A stretch of DNA of 64,000 bases from JAIXWP01 sp041391745 (GTDB lineage Bacteria; Bacteroidota; Bacteroidia; Flavobacteriales_D; Sanyastnellaceae), in NCBI GenBank assembly GCA_041391745.1, contig JAWKNK010000004.1:1-64000 (forward strand), in the 5' to 3' direction. The translations under genes were made by a program, and so were the position numbers. The notes under the pieces are model-generated. The model had not been told where the DNA came from, did no database searches, and worked only from the letters and a program-made list of their open reading frames with translations. How positions within the stretch are numbered: the first letter of the stretch is position 1; each line of letters begins with the position of its first letter. Positions 17,311 through 25,310 of the stretch are shown here, in pieces.

Positions 17311-18282
17311 TTAGTCAAAGCTTTGGTTAGCATTCGCAGCACGTTGAAGTAAATCTTCGTATTGCTCGGGCGTAATATCGCTATAAAAGTAAAACGCAGG
17401 GTTCACTTTTTCACCATTTCTAATTACTTCATAGTGCAAGTGTGGTCCTGTAGATGCTCCAGTATTTCCAACATAGCCAATTACCTGACCACGCTTTACT
17501 TTTTCTCCCTTTTTCACAATCACTTTGCTCATGTGCGCATAAAGTGATTCGAATCCGAAACCGTGTTTAATGATCACATGGTGTCCGTATCCACTCAATT
17601 TGCTATCTATTTCTTCAATCACACCGTCTCCAGATGCGTAGATTTCCGTTCCGACATCGGCAGTGAAATCAAGTCCAGTGTGCATTTTAGCTATTTTATA
17701 AATAGGGTGAATGCGCATTCCAAAACCAGAAGCGATGCGTTTCAAATCACTGTTTGCAACAGGTTGAATAGCCGGAATAGACTGCAGCATTTGATTCTGA
17801 GCTTTAGCGAGGTCAAAAACTTCTTTGTAGCTCTTACTTTGCTCCACATACATTCTTTGTAAGCGAGCAATGCGTTTTTTGGTCTCAATAATTCCCTCGC
17901 TACTCTCATATCCTTTCAAGGCTCTATAGCGATCACTTCCGCCGATTCCTCCCTTTCGCTGATGTTCAGGGTATGGAGCGGCACCGAAAATGCTGCGATA
18001 AACCTTGTCATCTTTTTCTTGTAGATCCGTGGCAAAGGTTTCCAAGGTGTCTATTTCGTCATTCAGAAGGTCAATTTGAGTATGTAAATATGAAATTTCA
18101 CGCTCCAATCGAGCTGTTTCGGGGTCTTTGAAAAAAGATGCGTAGAGCGTTACCCCAATGGCTCCAATCACAAGGCCAGCAAACAAATACCTCAACCCCT
18201 GGACCATATAATCCTTTACCGTGAAACTTATCTTTTCAAAGTTGAGAGTAGTGGGGTTGAATTTATACTTGAGTCTTGCCAT
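17311..18282 (-). CDS. M23 (LytM) family cell-wall metallopeptidase
   Basis: The 323-residue protein has one N-terminal membrane helix (about 30-50), a coiled coil (about 55-85 and again 125-160) and a C-terminal peptidase_M23 domain with the zinc ligands intact: MHTGLDF (HxxxD) and PHLHYEV (HxH), plus a His in YAHMS. This is a membrane-anchored LytM-type endopeptidase or amidase activator acting on peptidoglycan. It is divergent from alaS, with 46 bases between the starts, and probably operonic with the MerR gene. Confidence 0.9.
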   Translation of the reverse strand: MARLKYKFNPTTLNFEKISFTVKDYMVQGLRYLFAGLVIGAIGVTLYASFFKDPETARLEREISYLHTQIDLLNDEIDTLETFATDLQEKDDKVYRSIFGAAPYPEHQRKGGIGGSDRYRALKGYESSEGIIETKKRIARLQRMYVEQSKSYKEVFDLAKAQNQMLQSIPAIQPVANSDLKRIASGFGMRIHPIYKIAKMHTGLDFTADVGTEIYASGDGVIEEIDSKLSGYGHHVIIKHGFGFESLYAHMSKVIVKKGEKVKRGQVIGYVGNTGASTGPHLHYEVIRNGEKVNPAFYFYSDITPEQYEDLLQRAANANQSFD

Positions 18283-18312
18283 AGTAGGGTGCTAAAATAA
18301 GCGACTATCGTT

Positions 18313-18320
18313 TACTTTTG
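18313..18320 (+). promoter_or_regulatory. Putative -7 promoter element of alaS
   Basis: TACTTTTG matches the Bacteroidota TAnnTTTG element and lies 9 bases before the alaS ATG, giving at most a very short leader. No good TTTG -33 element is visible at 17-23 bases upstream, so support is partial. Confidence 0.4.
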
Positions 18321-18328
18321 CAACCATT

Positions 18329-20945
18329 ATGACATCAAAAGAAATTCGTCAACAATTCCTTGACTTTTTTGCCTCAAAAGGCCACCATATTGTTCCTTCT
18401 GCTCCAATGGTAGTAAAAGGTGATCCTACATTGATGTTTACCAATGCCGGTATGAATCAATTTAAAGATTTGTTTTTGGGTAATTCTGAAATCAAATATC
18501 CGAGAATTGCCAACTCTCAAAAATGTCTACGCGTTTCTGGTAAACACAACGACCTGGAAGAAGTTGGGGTGGATACCTACCACCACACCATGTTCGAAAT
18601 GCTCGGCAACTGGTCGTTTGGTGATTATTTTAAGAAGGAAGCCATTGAATGGGCGTGGGAATTATTGACTGAGGTATATAAAATTCCAAAAGACAGATTG
18701 TATGTAACGGTGTTTGAAGGAGACGCATCTGAAAACTTGGAATTCGATCAAGAGGCCTATGATATTTGGGCTGAGAGAATTGATAAAGACAGAATTTTAA
18801 CGGAAATAAAAAAGATAATTTCTGGGAAATGGGCGAAATGGGGCCTTGTGGTCCATGTTCAGAAATCCACGTTGACATCAGACCTGATGAGAGAGAGCAA
18901 AATTGGATGGAAAGTCATTGGTAAATGGAAGTCACCCTCAAGTGATTGAAATTTGGAATAACGTATTCATGCAATTCAACCGCAAAGCAGATGGATCGTT
19001 GGAGCCCTTGCCAGCAAAACACGTGGATACAGGAATGGGATTCGAACGTCTATGCATGGTGCTTCAAGGGAAATTGAGCAACTATGACACAGATGTTTTC
19101 TCTCCTACAATTGCCGCAATTGAAAAATTGAGTGGAATGAAGTATGAGCAAAGCGATTCTAAAAAAGACATCGCAATGCGCGTTATTTCAGACCACGTAA
19201 GAGCTGTTTCTTTCGCCATTGCCGATGGACAATTGCCATCTAGTGGAGGAGCTGGTTATGTGATTCGCCGCATCTTAAGAAGAGCCATCCGTTATGGATA
19301 TAGTTTCTTAGATTTAAAATCTCCTTTCATTCACACTTTAGTAGATGTACTTGCCAAAGAAATGGGCGATTTCTTCCCAGAATTGAAAGCTAGCAAGGAT
19401 CTTGTGATGAAGGTGATTAAAGAAGAGGAAGAAAGTTTCCTTCGCACTTTGGAAAAAGGAATTGCATTGCTTGAAGACATTCTAAAGAAAACATCAGGCG
19501 ATACGATTGATGGAAAAGTTGTTTTTGAATTATATGACACATTCGGATTCCCTGTTGACTTGACTGCGTTGATCGCTGGTGAAAGCAATAAGATGATTGA
19601 TCAAGCGGGCTTCGAAGTAGAACTTCAAAAGCAAAAAGAAAGAAGTCGCGCAGCCACAAAATTGGAAACAGATGATTGGGTGGAATTGGCTGCTGGCGAA
19701 ACAACTTTTGTAGGTTACGATCAATTGGAAACAACAAGTAAGATTCTAAAATATCGTCGCATCAAAGCGAAAGGAAAAGAACAGTATCAGTTGGTATTAG
19801 ATGTAACTCCTTTTTATGCTGAAAGCGGCGGACAAGTGGGAGACCAGGGCGTTCTTGTATCGGCCAATGAGAATATCGCAATTGTCGATTGTAAAAAAGA
19901 AAATAACCTGATTGTTCATTTTTGTGATGAACTTCCAGAGAATCCTGCGGCAACTTTTACAGCAAAAGTAGATGCACAAAAGCGCGAAGACTCGATGTCG
20001 AATCACAGCGCGACCCACTTGCTGCATCAAGCTTTGAGAGAAGTTTTGGGTACGCATGTAGAACAAAAGGGCTCTTTGGTAAATCCAGAATATTTGCGCT
20101 TCGACTTTTCTCATTTCTCGAAAATGTCTGATGAAGAAATTCAAAAAGTAGAAGACCTTGTTAATGATCGTATTCAGCAACAATTGAGCTTGATAGAAAA
20201 AAGAGAAGTTGCTATCGAAGAAGCTAAAAACTCAGGTGCAATGATGCTTTTCGGGGAGAAGTATGGTGATAAAGTGCGCGTGATTCAATTTGGGGATAGT
20301 GTAGAATTGTGCGGTGGTACTCACGTAAAGAACACTGGAAATATTCGAATGTTTAAGATCACATCGGAAGGTGCTGTAGCCGCTGGTGTTCGCCGTATTG
20401 AAGCCATTTCAGGAAATGGTGCATTCGCTTTGATGAATTCGGAGATGAAGGAATTGAGTGAAATTCGTCAATTGCTAAAATCGAAAGATGCAATGAAGTC
20501 AATCATAGATCTTCAACACAAAAACAACGAGCTTTCTAAGCAAATTGAAAAATTGAATAAAGAGAAAGCTGCCGGAGTGAAGAAAGACTTGAATTCGAAG
20601 TTTGAAGTCCACGGCGATATGGAAGTATTGATTTCAAAAGTGGATTTGGATGCTGCTGAAATAAAGGACATCGCTTTTCAGTGGAAAGGAGAGAAATCAA
20701 ATATGATTGCTGTTCTTGGTTCTGAAGTTGGCGCTAAACCTACAATTACTTGTGTTATTTCTGAGGAATTGGCGAATGCTAAGAAATTAAACGCTTCTGA
20801 AATTGTTCGTGACTTGGCAAAAGATATCAATGGTGGTGGTGGAGGTCAACCTTACTTTGCTACTGCTGGAGGAAGCAAACCAGAAGGACTTTCGTCGGCA
20901 TTATCTAGAGCATTAGAGGCAATCCAATCTCGCGTTGGAGCCTAA
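18329..20945 (+). CDS. alaS: Alanine--tRNA ligase, reading frame broken by two apparent 1-base deletions
   Basis: Residues from the ATG to DKDRIL are in frame one. One base is then missing near 18797-18801, and the conserved FWEMGEMGPCGPCSEIHVD and IRPDE follow in another frame (about 18801-18888). A second base is missing in the GA run 18889-18897 (expected DEERAK), and DGKSLVN onward runs in the third frame to 20945. All AlaRS parts are otherwise present: class II core, SNHSATHLLHQ editing motif, CGGTHV zinc/editing Cys and the C-terminal DHHA1 region. The gene is essential and no other copy is visible, so sequencing or assembly error is the likeliest cause. Confidence 0.9.
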
Positions 20946-20947
20946 TT

Positions 20948-21691
20948 TTATTTTTTAGAAAGAAATTTATCGATGTATTGAAGGATTTCCGCTTTTTGAG
21001 CGGAAGTTCCTTCATCCGTCATATCGTTATGCTTCACATCTTTCATTTGAATGATCTGCATGCCGAGCTCAGCAGCCTTTGTTGAGTCGGGAAGCACACC
21101 CTCATCCGCGGTGAAATCTGACGACCTCAATGTCAATAGTTCTGGGTGCGAAACCCTCGCCAGAGGATATCTTCTGTGATCTAGTGTAATTAGTTTGCTT
21201 ATATGACTGGGGTGTTTATCGGCATACAAAGCCGACATATCGCCGCCATTCGAATGACCAATCAATATGAATTGTTGCATTTCAGGCCAATTGTATTTTT
21301 TGAAAAGACTATCGAGTACAACATCAATATTTTTTACTCCTTTTTCCCAATTTGGTCTTCTCACTATTCTTGGGTCTCCTTCCTTTACTAGCAAACTATC
21401 ATTTGGGTCTTCATGTTGAATGCTCACAACCATGTACCCTTTTTTGGCTAAATGCTTACATAGAAAAGTGTATCCTAAATAAGGTGAGCCTTCATTATGG
21501 TTGTATCCGTGACTAAAAATCACAACTTCGCTTTTTTTGATTGGACCTTTGGCTGGGTAAATAGCTATAGGAATAGTTCGATTTCTTGATGGGTCAAACA
21601 CCGAAGTTTTTTCTGGATTTTCTTTGATTACCGTGGCACTACAGGCATAAAGAAAGAAGAAGACGGATATGATGAATGTAGATCTAAGCAT
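20948..21691 (-). CDS. Alpha/beta-hydrolase lipoprotein
   Basis: A 247-residue protein with a lipobox (FFFLYAC) and an alpha/beta-hydrolase fold: oxyanion-hole HGYN, nucleophile elbow GHSNGG (Ser), and a late His in KHNDMTD. The pattern is that of PAF-acetylhydrolase/dienelactone-hydrolase-like enzymes, so an esterase or lipase role in the cell envelope is likely. The substrate is unknown. It converges on alaS with two bases between the stops. Confidence 0.75.
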   Translation of the reverse strand: MLRSTFIISVFFFLYACSATVIKENPEKTSVFDPSRNRTIPIAIYPAKGPIKKSEVVIFSHGYNHNEGSPYLGYTFLCKHLAKKGYMVVSIQHEDPNDSLLVKEGDPRIVRRPNWEKGVKNIDVVLDSLFKKYNWPEMQQFILIGHSNGGDMSALYADKHPSHISKLITLDHRRYPLARVSHPELLTLRSSDFTADEGVLPDSTKAAELGMQIIQMKDVKHNDMTDEGTSAQKAEILQYIDKFLSKK

Positions 21692-21710
21692 ATGTATTTT
21701 ACAAAAATAA

Positions 21711-21738
21711 AAAGCCTCGTCCGATGACGAGGCTTTTC
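21711..21738 (-). terminator. Rho-independent terminator after the DUF5684 gene
   Basis: AAAGCCTCGT and ACGAGGCTTT form a perfect 10-bp stem with a 6-base loop. On the minus strand it is followed by a T-rich stretch, so it ends the DUF5684 transcript just before the hydrolase gene. Confidence 0.8.
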
Positions 21739-21761
21739 CTTCAGATTATGAAACCAAAAAT

Positions 21762-22181
21762 CTAAACAAGTGCAGGCTTGCGGGCTTGCACGTCTTTCAG
21801 ACTCATTCCATATACAGGGCCATAATAGACCTCGTTATATGCAAGTCCTAAATTTAGGACATAGAATACGTTGAAGAAACATACCAAAATAGCATCTACC
21901 ATGGAGTGTTTGCCAAAGGTTTGAGCAATTTCGATGAGAAGTTTGAAACCGAAGTAAATGTTAAAGAGAGGGATTAACAGATAAACGGCATGCACTGCCG
22001 GGCGGCCTACCATTCGTAGAACTACGAATAGATCCCAAACTGGAACCAACGCTGCGATCCATGGTTGGTCGGCTTTTGCGAATAATTTGGCTTTACCTAC
22101 AGCGCCGATGAACAAAATGAAGAGCCCTAGAATGAAAATCCCTGGATTCTCGTCCCAAATGTTTTGAATAATGCTGTTCAT
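21762..22181 (-). CDS. DUF5684 small integral membrane protein
   Basis: A 139-residue protein with about four hydrophobic segments and the pattern KAKLFAKADQPWIAALVPVW then LIPLFNIYFGFKLLIEIA, which marks DUF5684, a family once annotated with signal-peptidase-like N-termini. The short tail ends VQARKPALV. No catalytic residues are evident. It is a single-gene unit with its own terminator; its upstream region to 22321 (about 140 bases) holds no gene and no recognisable site. Confidence 0.7.
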   Translation of the reverse strand: MNSIIQNIWDENPGIFILGLFILFIGAVGKAKLFAKADQPWIAALVPVWDLFVVLRMVGRPAVHAVYLLIPLFNIYFGFKLLIEIAQTFGKHSMVDAILVCFFNVFYVLNLGLAYNEVYYGPVYGMSLKDVQARKPALV

Positions 22182-22320
22182 GACTTTATAATTTTGTGGT
22201 TAGTATTCGATTCAGCAGAGCAGTTAATAGTAAGACGAGCATTTTTTTGAGGGGTTGCCCTTCATTATCAAGAAATTAATCGGCATTAATAAACAGGTCT
22301 AAGTTTAAAACCTCCCCAAA

Positions 22321-22352
22321 AGCAAAGCCCGCCCTTACAGGGGCGGGCTTTG
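22321..22352 (-). terminator. Strong GC-rich terminator hairpin
   Basis: GCAAAGCCCGCCC and GGGCGGGCTTTGC form a perfect 13-bp stem around TTACAG. It lies 21 bases after the stop of the minus-strand lipoprotein gene and is followed there by TTTT. Confidence 0.8.
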
Positions 22353-22372
22353 CAGGTTGTATTTTTTGAAAT

Positions 22373-22867
22373 CTACGGTTTCAATATTTCTGCAGTCGAT
22401 ATGGTGTTGCTTTCCTGCATGTCTCGATCCACAATTTTGATGTCGAAACGCAAAGTATCATTGTCATTTGGGAAATAATACGTCTTCATTGCCAATGTAA
22501 TGGTGCCTTTTTGTGTTGGGTTTTGACCGGTTGGCTTGGCCCACGGCACTCGGTAGTAAAAAGGAACCGCATTGGGGTTGGCACACGGATCAAGACTAGT
22601 ATGCACCCATTCCCCATTCACTTTTTCATAGTACTCAGCATACAAATTGAATGTGCGTAAACAATCATCGAAAATTCCAGAGGTATCGCCCTGTTCTAAA
22701 CCAAAGTTGCCATCACCATCGGTGAAATCAATCAAAATGTTGATTGAGTCACCAAAATTCTGAATAGAATTGAACTTGATTTCAGGTATCGTCGGTATTA
22801 CCTCTGTTTTGAGGCAACTGTTCAATAATGCAAGGCTGAATGCGCCCAAAAACAATATCTTTTTCAT
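22373..22867 (-). CDS. Lipoprotein of unknown function
   Basis: A 164-residue lipoprotein; the ATG at 22867 was chosen because it begins a signal peptide with a lipobox (LALLNSC). The frame is open 72 bases further upstream, but that part overlaps the divergent gene's start. The body has an FTDGDGNFGLEQGDT segment and ends with RFDIKIVDRDMQESNTIST, a beta-sandwich-like pattern common in Bacteroidota surface lipoproteins. Function unknown. It shares a 34-base divergent promoter region with the LuxE-like gene. Confidence 0.75.
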   Translation of the reverse strand: MKKILFLGAFSLALLNSCLKTEVIPTIPEIKFNSIQNFGDSINILIDFTDGDGNFGLEQGDTSGIFDDCLRTFNLYAEYYEKVNGEWVHTSLDPCANPNAVPFYYRVPWAKPTGQNPTQKGTITLAMKTYYFPNDNDTLRFDIKIVDRDMQESNTISTAEILKP

Positions 22868-22901
22868 TTCTTCAAATCTATTCAATTTATTTGCAGAATA
22901 T

Positions 22902-23891
22902 ATGCAACGCTCGCAGATTTTAAATCGTGTCCAGAACATTCAAAACAACAAAGATTTTGAAATGGTTGCTATGGATTTATTCAAATTCCAAGCAGAGCAT
23001 TGCGAGGTTTACAAGAATTATCTTCACTTCCTGAGTAAAAGCCCTGGTTCAGTACAATCAATAGTTGAAATCCCCTTTTTACCGATAGAAGTTTTTAAAA
23101 AACATGCAGTGAAATCGGGTGATTGGGATGAACAAATCATATTTACGAGCAGTGGAACGACGGGAATGGAGGTTTCAAAGCATTTCGTAAAGGACTTATC
23201 CCTTTATGAATGGTCTTTTTTAAATGGTTTCGAAAAGTTCTATGGAAATCCCGCAAACTGGACCATACTTGCACTTTTACCATCATACCTAGAAAGAAAA
23301 GGGTCTTCTTTGATATATATGGCTGAAAAGCTCATTGGCATTTCCAATGATAAGAGAAGTGGTTTTTTTCTCAATGATCACAAAGAGTTAGCAAGGGTAC
23401 TTAAAGCGTTAGTTGCCGAAAATAAGCAGACACTGCTTCTTGGAGTTACGTTTGGATTGCTTGATTTTGCTGAAGATTTTGAATTGGATTTACAAGAAGT
23501 GGTGGTCATGGAAACAGGTGGGATGAAGGGACGAAGAGAGGAATGGACGCGCGATCAGGTGCATGAAATTCTAAAAAAGCAGTGGAATATCAATAAGATT
23601 CATAGCGAGTATGGTATGACGGAGCTGTTGAGTCAAGCTTATTCTATCGGAGATGGAATATTTAAGACTCCGGAGTGGATGAAGGTACTGTGGCGAGATA
23701 CGTCCGATCCTTTGTTGACCTCAGATGTGGCAGGTAGCGGTGGGTTGAATGTAATTGACCTTTGTAATGTCGATTCTTGCGCATTCATTGCTACTCAAGA
23801 TTTGGTGAAAATTCAAGGAAATGGCAGCTTTGAGGTGATGGGAAGGTTCGACCACTCCGATGTCCGCGGATGCAACTTACTAGTGGTATAA
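22902..23891 (+). CDS. LuxE-like acyl-protein synthetase/acyltransferase
   Basis: The ATG at 22902 gives 329 residues (MQRSQILNRVQNIQ); the open frame further upstream runs inside the divergent lipoprotein gene. The protein has the LuxE/phenylacetate-CoA-ligase-like adenylation core: IIFTSSGTTGMEVS, an ETGGMKGRR block, HSEYGMTELLSQAY and a C-terminal MGRFDHSDVRGC. LuxE activates fatty acids for the LuxCD reductase, but no luxC, luxD or luciferase gene is nearby. In Bacteroidota such orphan proteins are common and of unknown role; acyl-AMP formation is likely. Confidence 0.8.
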   Translation: MQRSQILNRVQNIQNNKDFEMVAMDLFKFQAEHCEVYKNYLHFLSKSPGSVQSIVEIPFLPIEVFKKHAVKSGDWDEQIIFTSSGTTGMEVSKHFVKDLSLYEWSFLNGFEKFYGNPANWTILALLPSYLERKGSSLIYMAEKLIGISNDKRSGFFLNDHKELARVLKALVAENKQTLLLGVTFGLLDFAEDFELDLQEVVVMETGGMKGRREEWTRDQVHEILKKQWNINKIHSEYGMTELLSQAYSIGDGIFKTPEWMKVLWRDTSDPLLTSDVAGSGGLNVIDLCNVDSCAFIATQDLVKIQGNGSFEVMGRFDHSDVRGCNLLVV

Positions 23892-23922
23892 AAAAAAAGC
23901 GCCGATTCGAAGAATCGGCGCC
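23890..23922. terminator. Bidirectional terminator between the LuxE-like and receiver genes
   Basis: GCGCCGATTC and GAATCGGCGC (23899-23921) form a 10-bp stem, flanked by nine A on the plus-strand left side. On the minus strand the stem is followed by T9, a textbook terminator for the receiver gene ending at 23939; it lies right after the LuxE-like stop. Confidence 0.85.
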
Positions 23923-23938
23923 GTTTAGTTGTTGTTAT

Positions 23939-24439
23939 TTAAGACAACAATCGTTGTCTGAGTATGAATTCAAATTGTTGATTTTGTCTAGTTAGCGCTT
24001 GAATTTGGCGCTCTTTTTCAAACATTTCTACGCATTGCTCCCAAGCTTCAGTAACCATTTTCGCAATTTCTTTCATGTTGAAAGGCTTGGTAAGTATTCT
24101 GAAGACTTTACCTTTATTTACCGCTTCTACCAAAGGCACTAGATCTGTGTAACCAGTTAGCAAAATGCGTTGTACATAAGGGAAATCTCGAGAAATACTT
24201 TCCAAAAACTCGACACCAGACATGCTAGGCATATTGTGGTCAGTAATTACGATTTGGATTCTTTCAGTTTCAATGAGATTGTACGCTTCTACAGGGTTTG
24301 TAGCCGTAAATACATCAAAGTTATGACGGAAATTTGCCTTAAAGGAGTCCAAATTGCCTTGATCATCGTCTAGATACAATACTCTTGGCAGCTTGTCTAT
24401 TTCAGGCCCGTTGGTTCCGGGGTGGTAATGCATTGTCAT
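23939..24439 (-). CDS. Response-regulator receiver protein without a DNA-binding output domain
   Basis: A 166-residue protein with one receiver domain (acidic pocket D24-D26, phospho-acceptor D67 in TDHNMP, Thr in LLTGYTD, Lys in TKPF) and a short C-terminal coiled-coil helix (about 130-166). The N-terminus resembles RpfG-like regulators, but no HD-GYP or DNA-binding domain follows. An ATG two codons later is an equally good start. It is co-oriented with the XRE regulator 57 bases upstream; the pair may share a transcript. Confidence 0.85.
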   Translation of the reverse strand: MTMHYHPGTNGPEIDKLPRVLYLDDDQGNLDSFKANFRHNFDVFTATNPVEAYNLIETERIQIVITDHNMPSMSGVEFLESISRDFPYVQRILLTGYTDLVPLVEAVNKGKVFRILTKPFNMKEIAKMVTEAWEQCVEMFEKERQIQALTRQNQQFEFILRQRLLS

Positions 24440-24496
24440 AAAATTAGGTATTAGGTTCGGTTTTTAACGCCCACTTTCTTTAAAGGTTACGTTTTT

Positions 24497-24925
24497 TCAA
24501 GGATTTCTATCCTCATTCACCGGACCAGAAGGAATGTATTCCTGATAGTTGGATTTTCTGTCCAAAAAGTTGATCAGCTTATCAATGATTTTTTCCGTTT
24601 TGGACTGACTTTCTAAAACGGACTTCAACAATTCATCATTGTTGTCGATCAGCCGGTCTACAATGTCTCGGGGCACTGCATCCGTTCGCCTAAACGGACG
24701 AGCTACCGAGGATGAAGCCACCTCGGTGATGGATTCATTTTGTAGTAATTGATCAGGTCGCACACTGTAGAGTTGTGCTAATTGTTGGAGTTCGATGGCT
24801 CGGGGAGAACGAGCGCCTGTTTCTAACCGACTGTACTCGGGTTGGCTCATACCCAGAAATGTTGCCACGTACTCTTGTTTAAAATCTCGCATTATGCGCA
24901 GATTTTTAATCTGAGGATAGTTCAT
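24497..24925 (-). CDS. XRE-family helix-turn-helix regulator
   Basis: The N-terminal 60 residues form a HTH_3 domain (IKNLRIMRDFKQEYVATFLG, then SQPEYSRLETGARSP and LAQLYSVRPDQLL). The C-terminal part (about 75-142) is helical and polar with a KTEKIIDKLINFL coiled-coil segment that could mediate dimerisation. It looks like a SinR-like repressor/activator. A structured region with a terminator-like hairpin lies in its 5' leader (25027-25182), so it may be attenuated, or that element may be an independent RNA. Confidence 0.85.
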   Translation of the reverse strand: MNYPQIKNLRIMRDFKQEYVATFLGMSQPEYSRLETGARSPRAIELQQLAQLYSVRPDQLLQNESITEVASSSVARPFRRTDAVPRDIVDRLIDNNDELLKSVLESQSKTEKIIDKLINFLDRKSNYQEYIPSGPVNEDRNP

Positions 24926-25026
24926 AGATTTTGATGTTAAGGTTATTTAGCGATTCAAATAAAAATCTTCTTTCTTAAGTAACCATCACGTTTCGATTTC
25001 GCTGATTTCGATATTCAAGAGTCTAT

Positions 25027-25182
25027 AAAAAACATAAGGCCGCCCGTTGGCAGCCTTAAGTCACTAAACCTTTAACCAAAACCTTCGCCCCTTTAGAACG
25101 GGGGTCAGAATCTTAATACCACTATGAAAACTTTGTCATAAGACATATGTTCATCTTTGACATAACAAATGTGCGAAGGTTT
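25027..25182 (-). ncRNA. Candidate structured RNA with terminator (new; three-way junction)
   Basis: In the 385-base gap 24926-25310 two perfect 10-base arms, AAACCTTCGC (25079-25088) and GCGAAGGTTT (25173-25182), enclose two further helices: 25132-25139 with 25162-25169 (8 bp), and CCC 25089-25091 with the G-run 25100-25104. A 9-bp hairpin follows (25036-25057), then T6 on the minus strand. In both the 8-bp helix and the terminator stem the minus strand has a G-U wobble where the plus strand would have a C-A mismatch, which points to a minus-strand RNA. It could be a stand-alone RNA or an attenuator of the XRE gene. No known family was recognised. Confidence 0.35.
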
Positions 25183-25281
25183 AGAATATCAAAATTTAAA
25201 GTGTTGTTAATCGAGTGCTAACGAATGTTAATACACCCGCCGTTCGTCACATAATTGTCATGACAGCGTCTATGTAAGGAA

Positions 25282-25289
25282 TACTTTTG
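25282..25289 (+). promoter_or_regulatory. Putative -7 promoter element of the outer-membrane barrel gene
   Basis: TACTTTTG matches TAnnTTTG and sits 21 bases before the ATG at 25311. The nearest upstream TTG (25255-25257) is 24 bases away, slightly longer than the usual spacing. Confidence 0.45.
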
Positions 25290-25310
25290 TCGAACATTTG
25301 AAACCACTAG

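Noticed and set aside
18797..18897. Programmed frameshifting in alaS
   Set aside because: Two separate shifts would be needed, neither site has a slippery heptamer with a following structure that I can see, and AlaRS is not known to be recoded.
25122..25140. Short frame ATGAAAACTTTGTCATAA (MKTLS) on the plus strand
   Set aside because: Only five codons before a stop; it lies inside the paired region and is better explained as part of the structured element.
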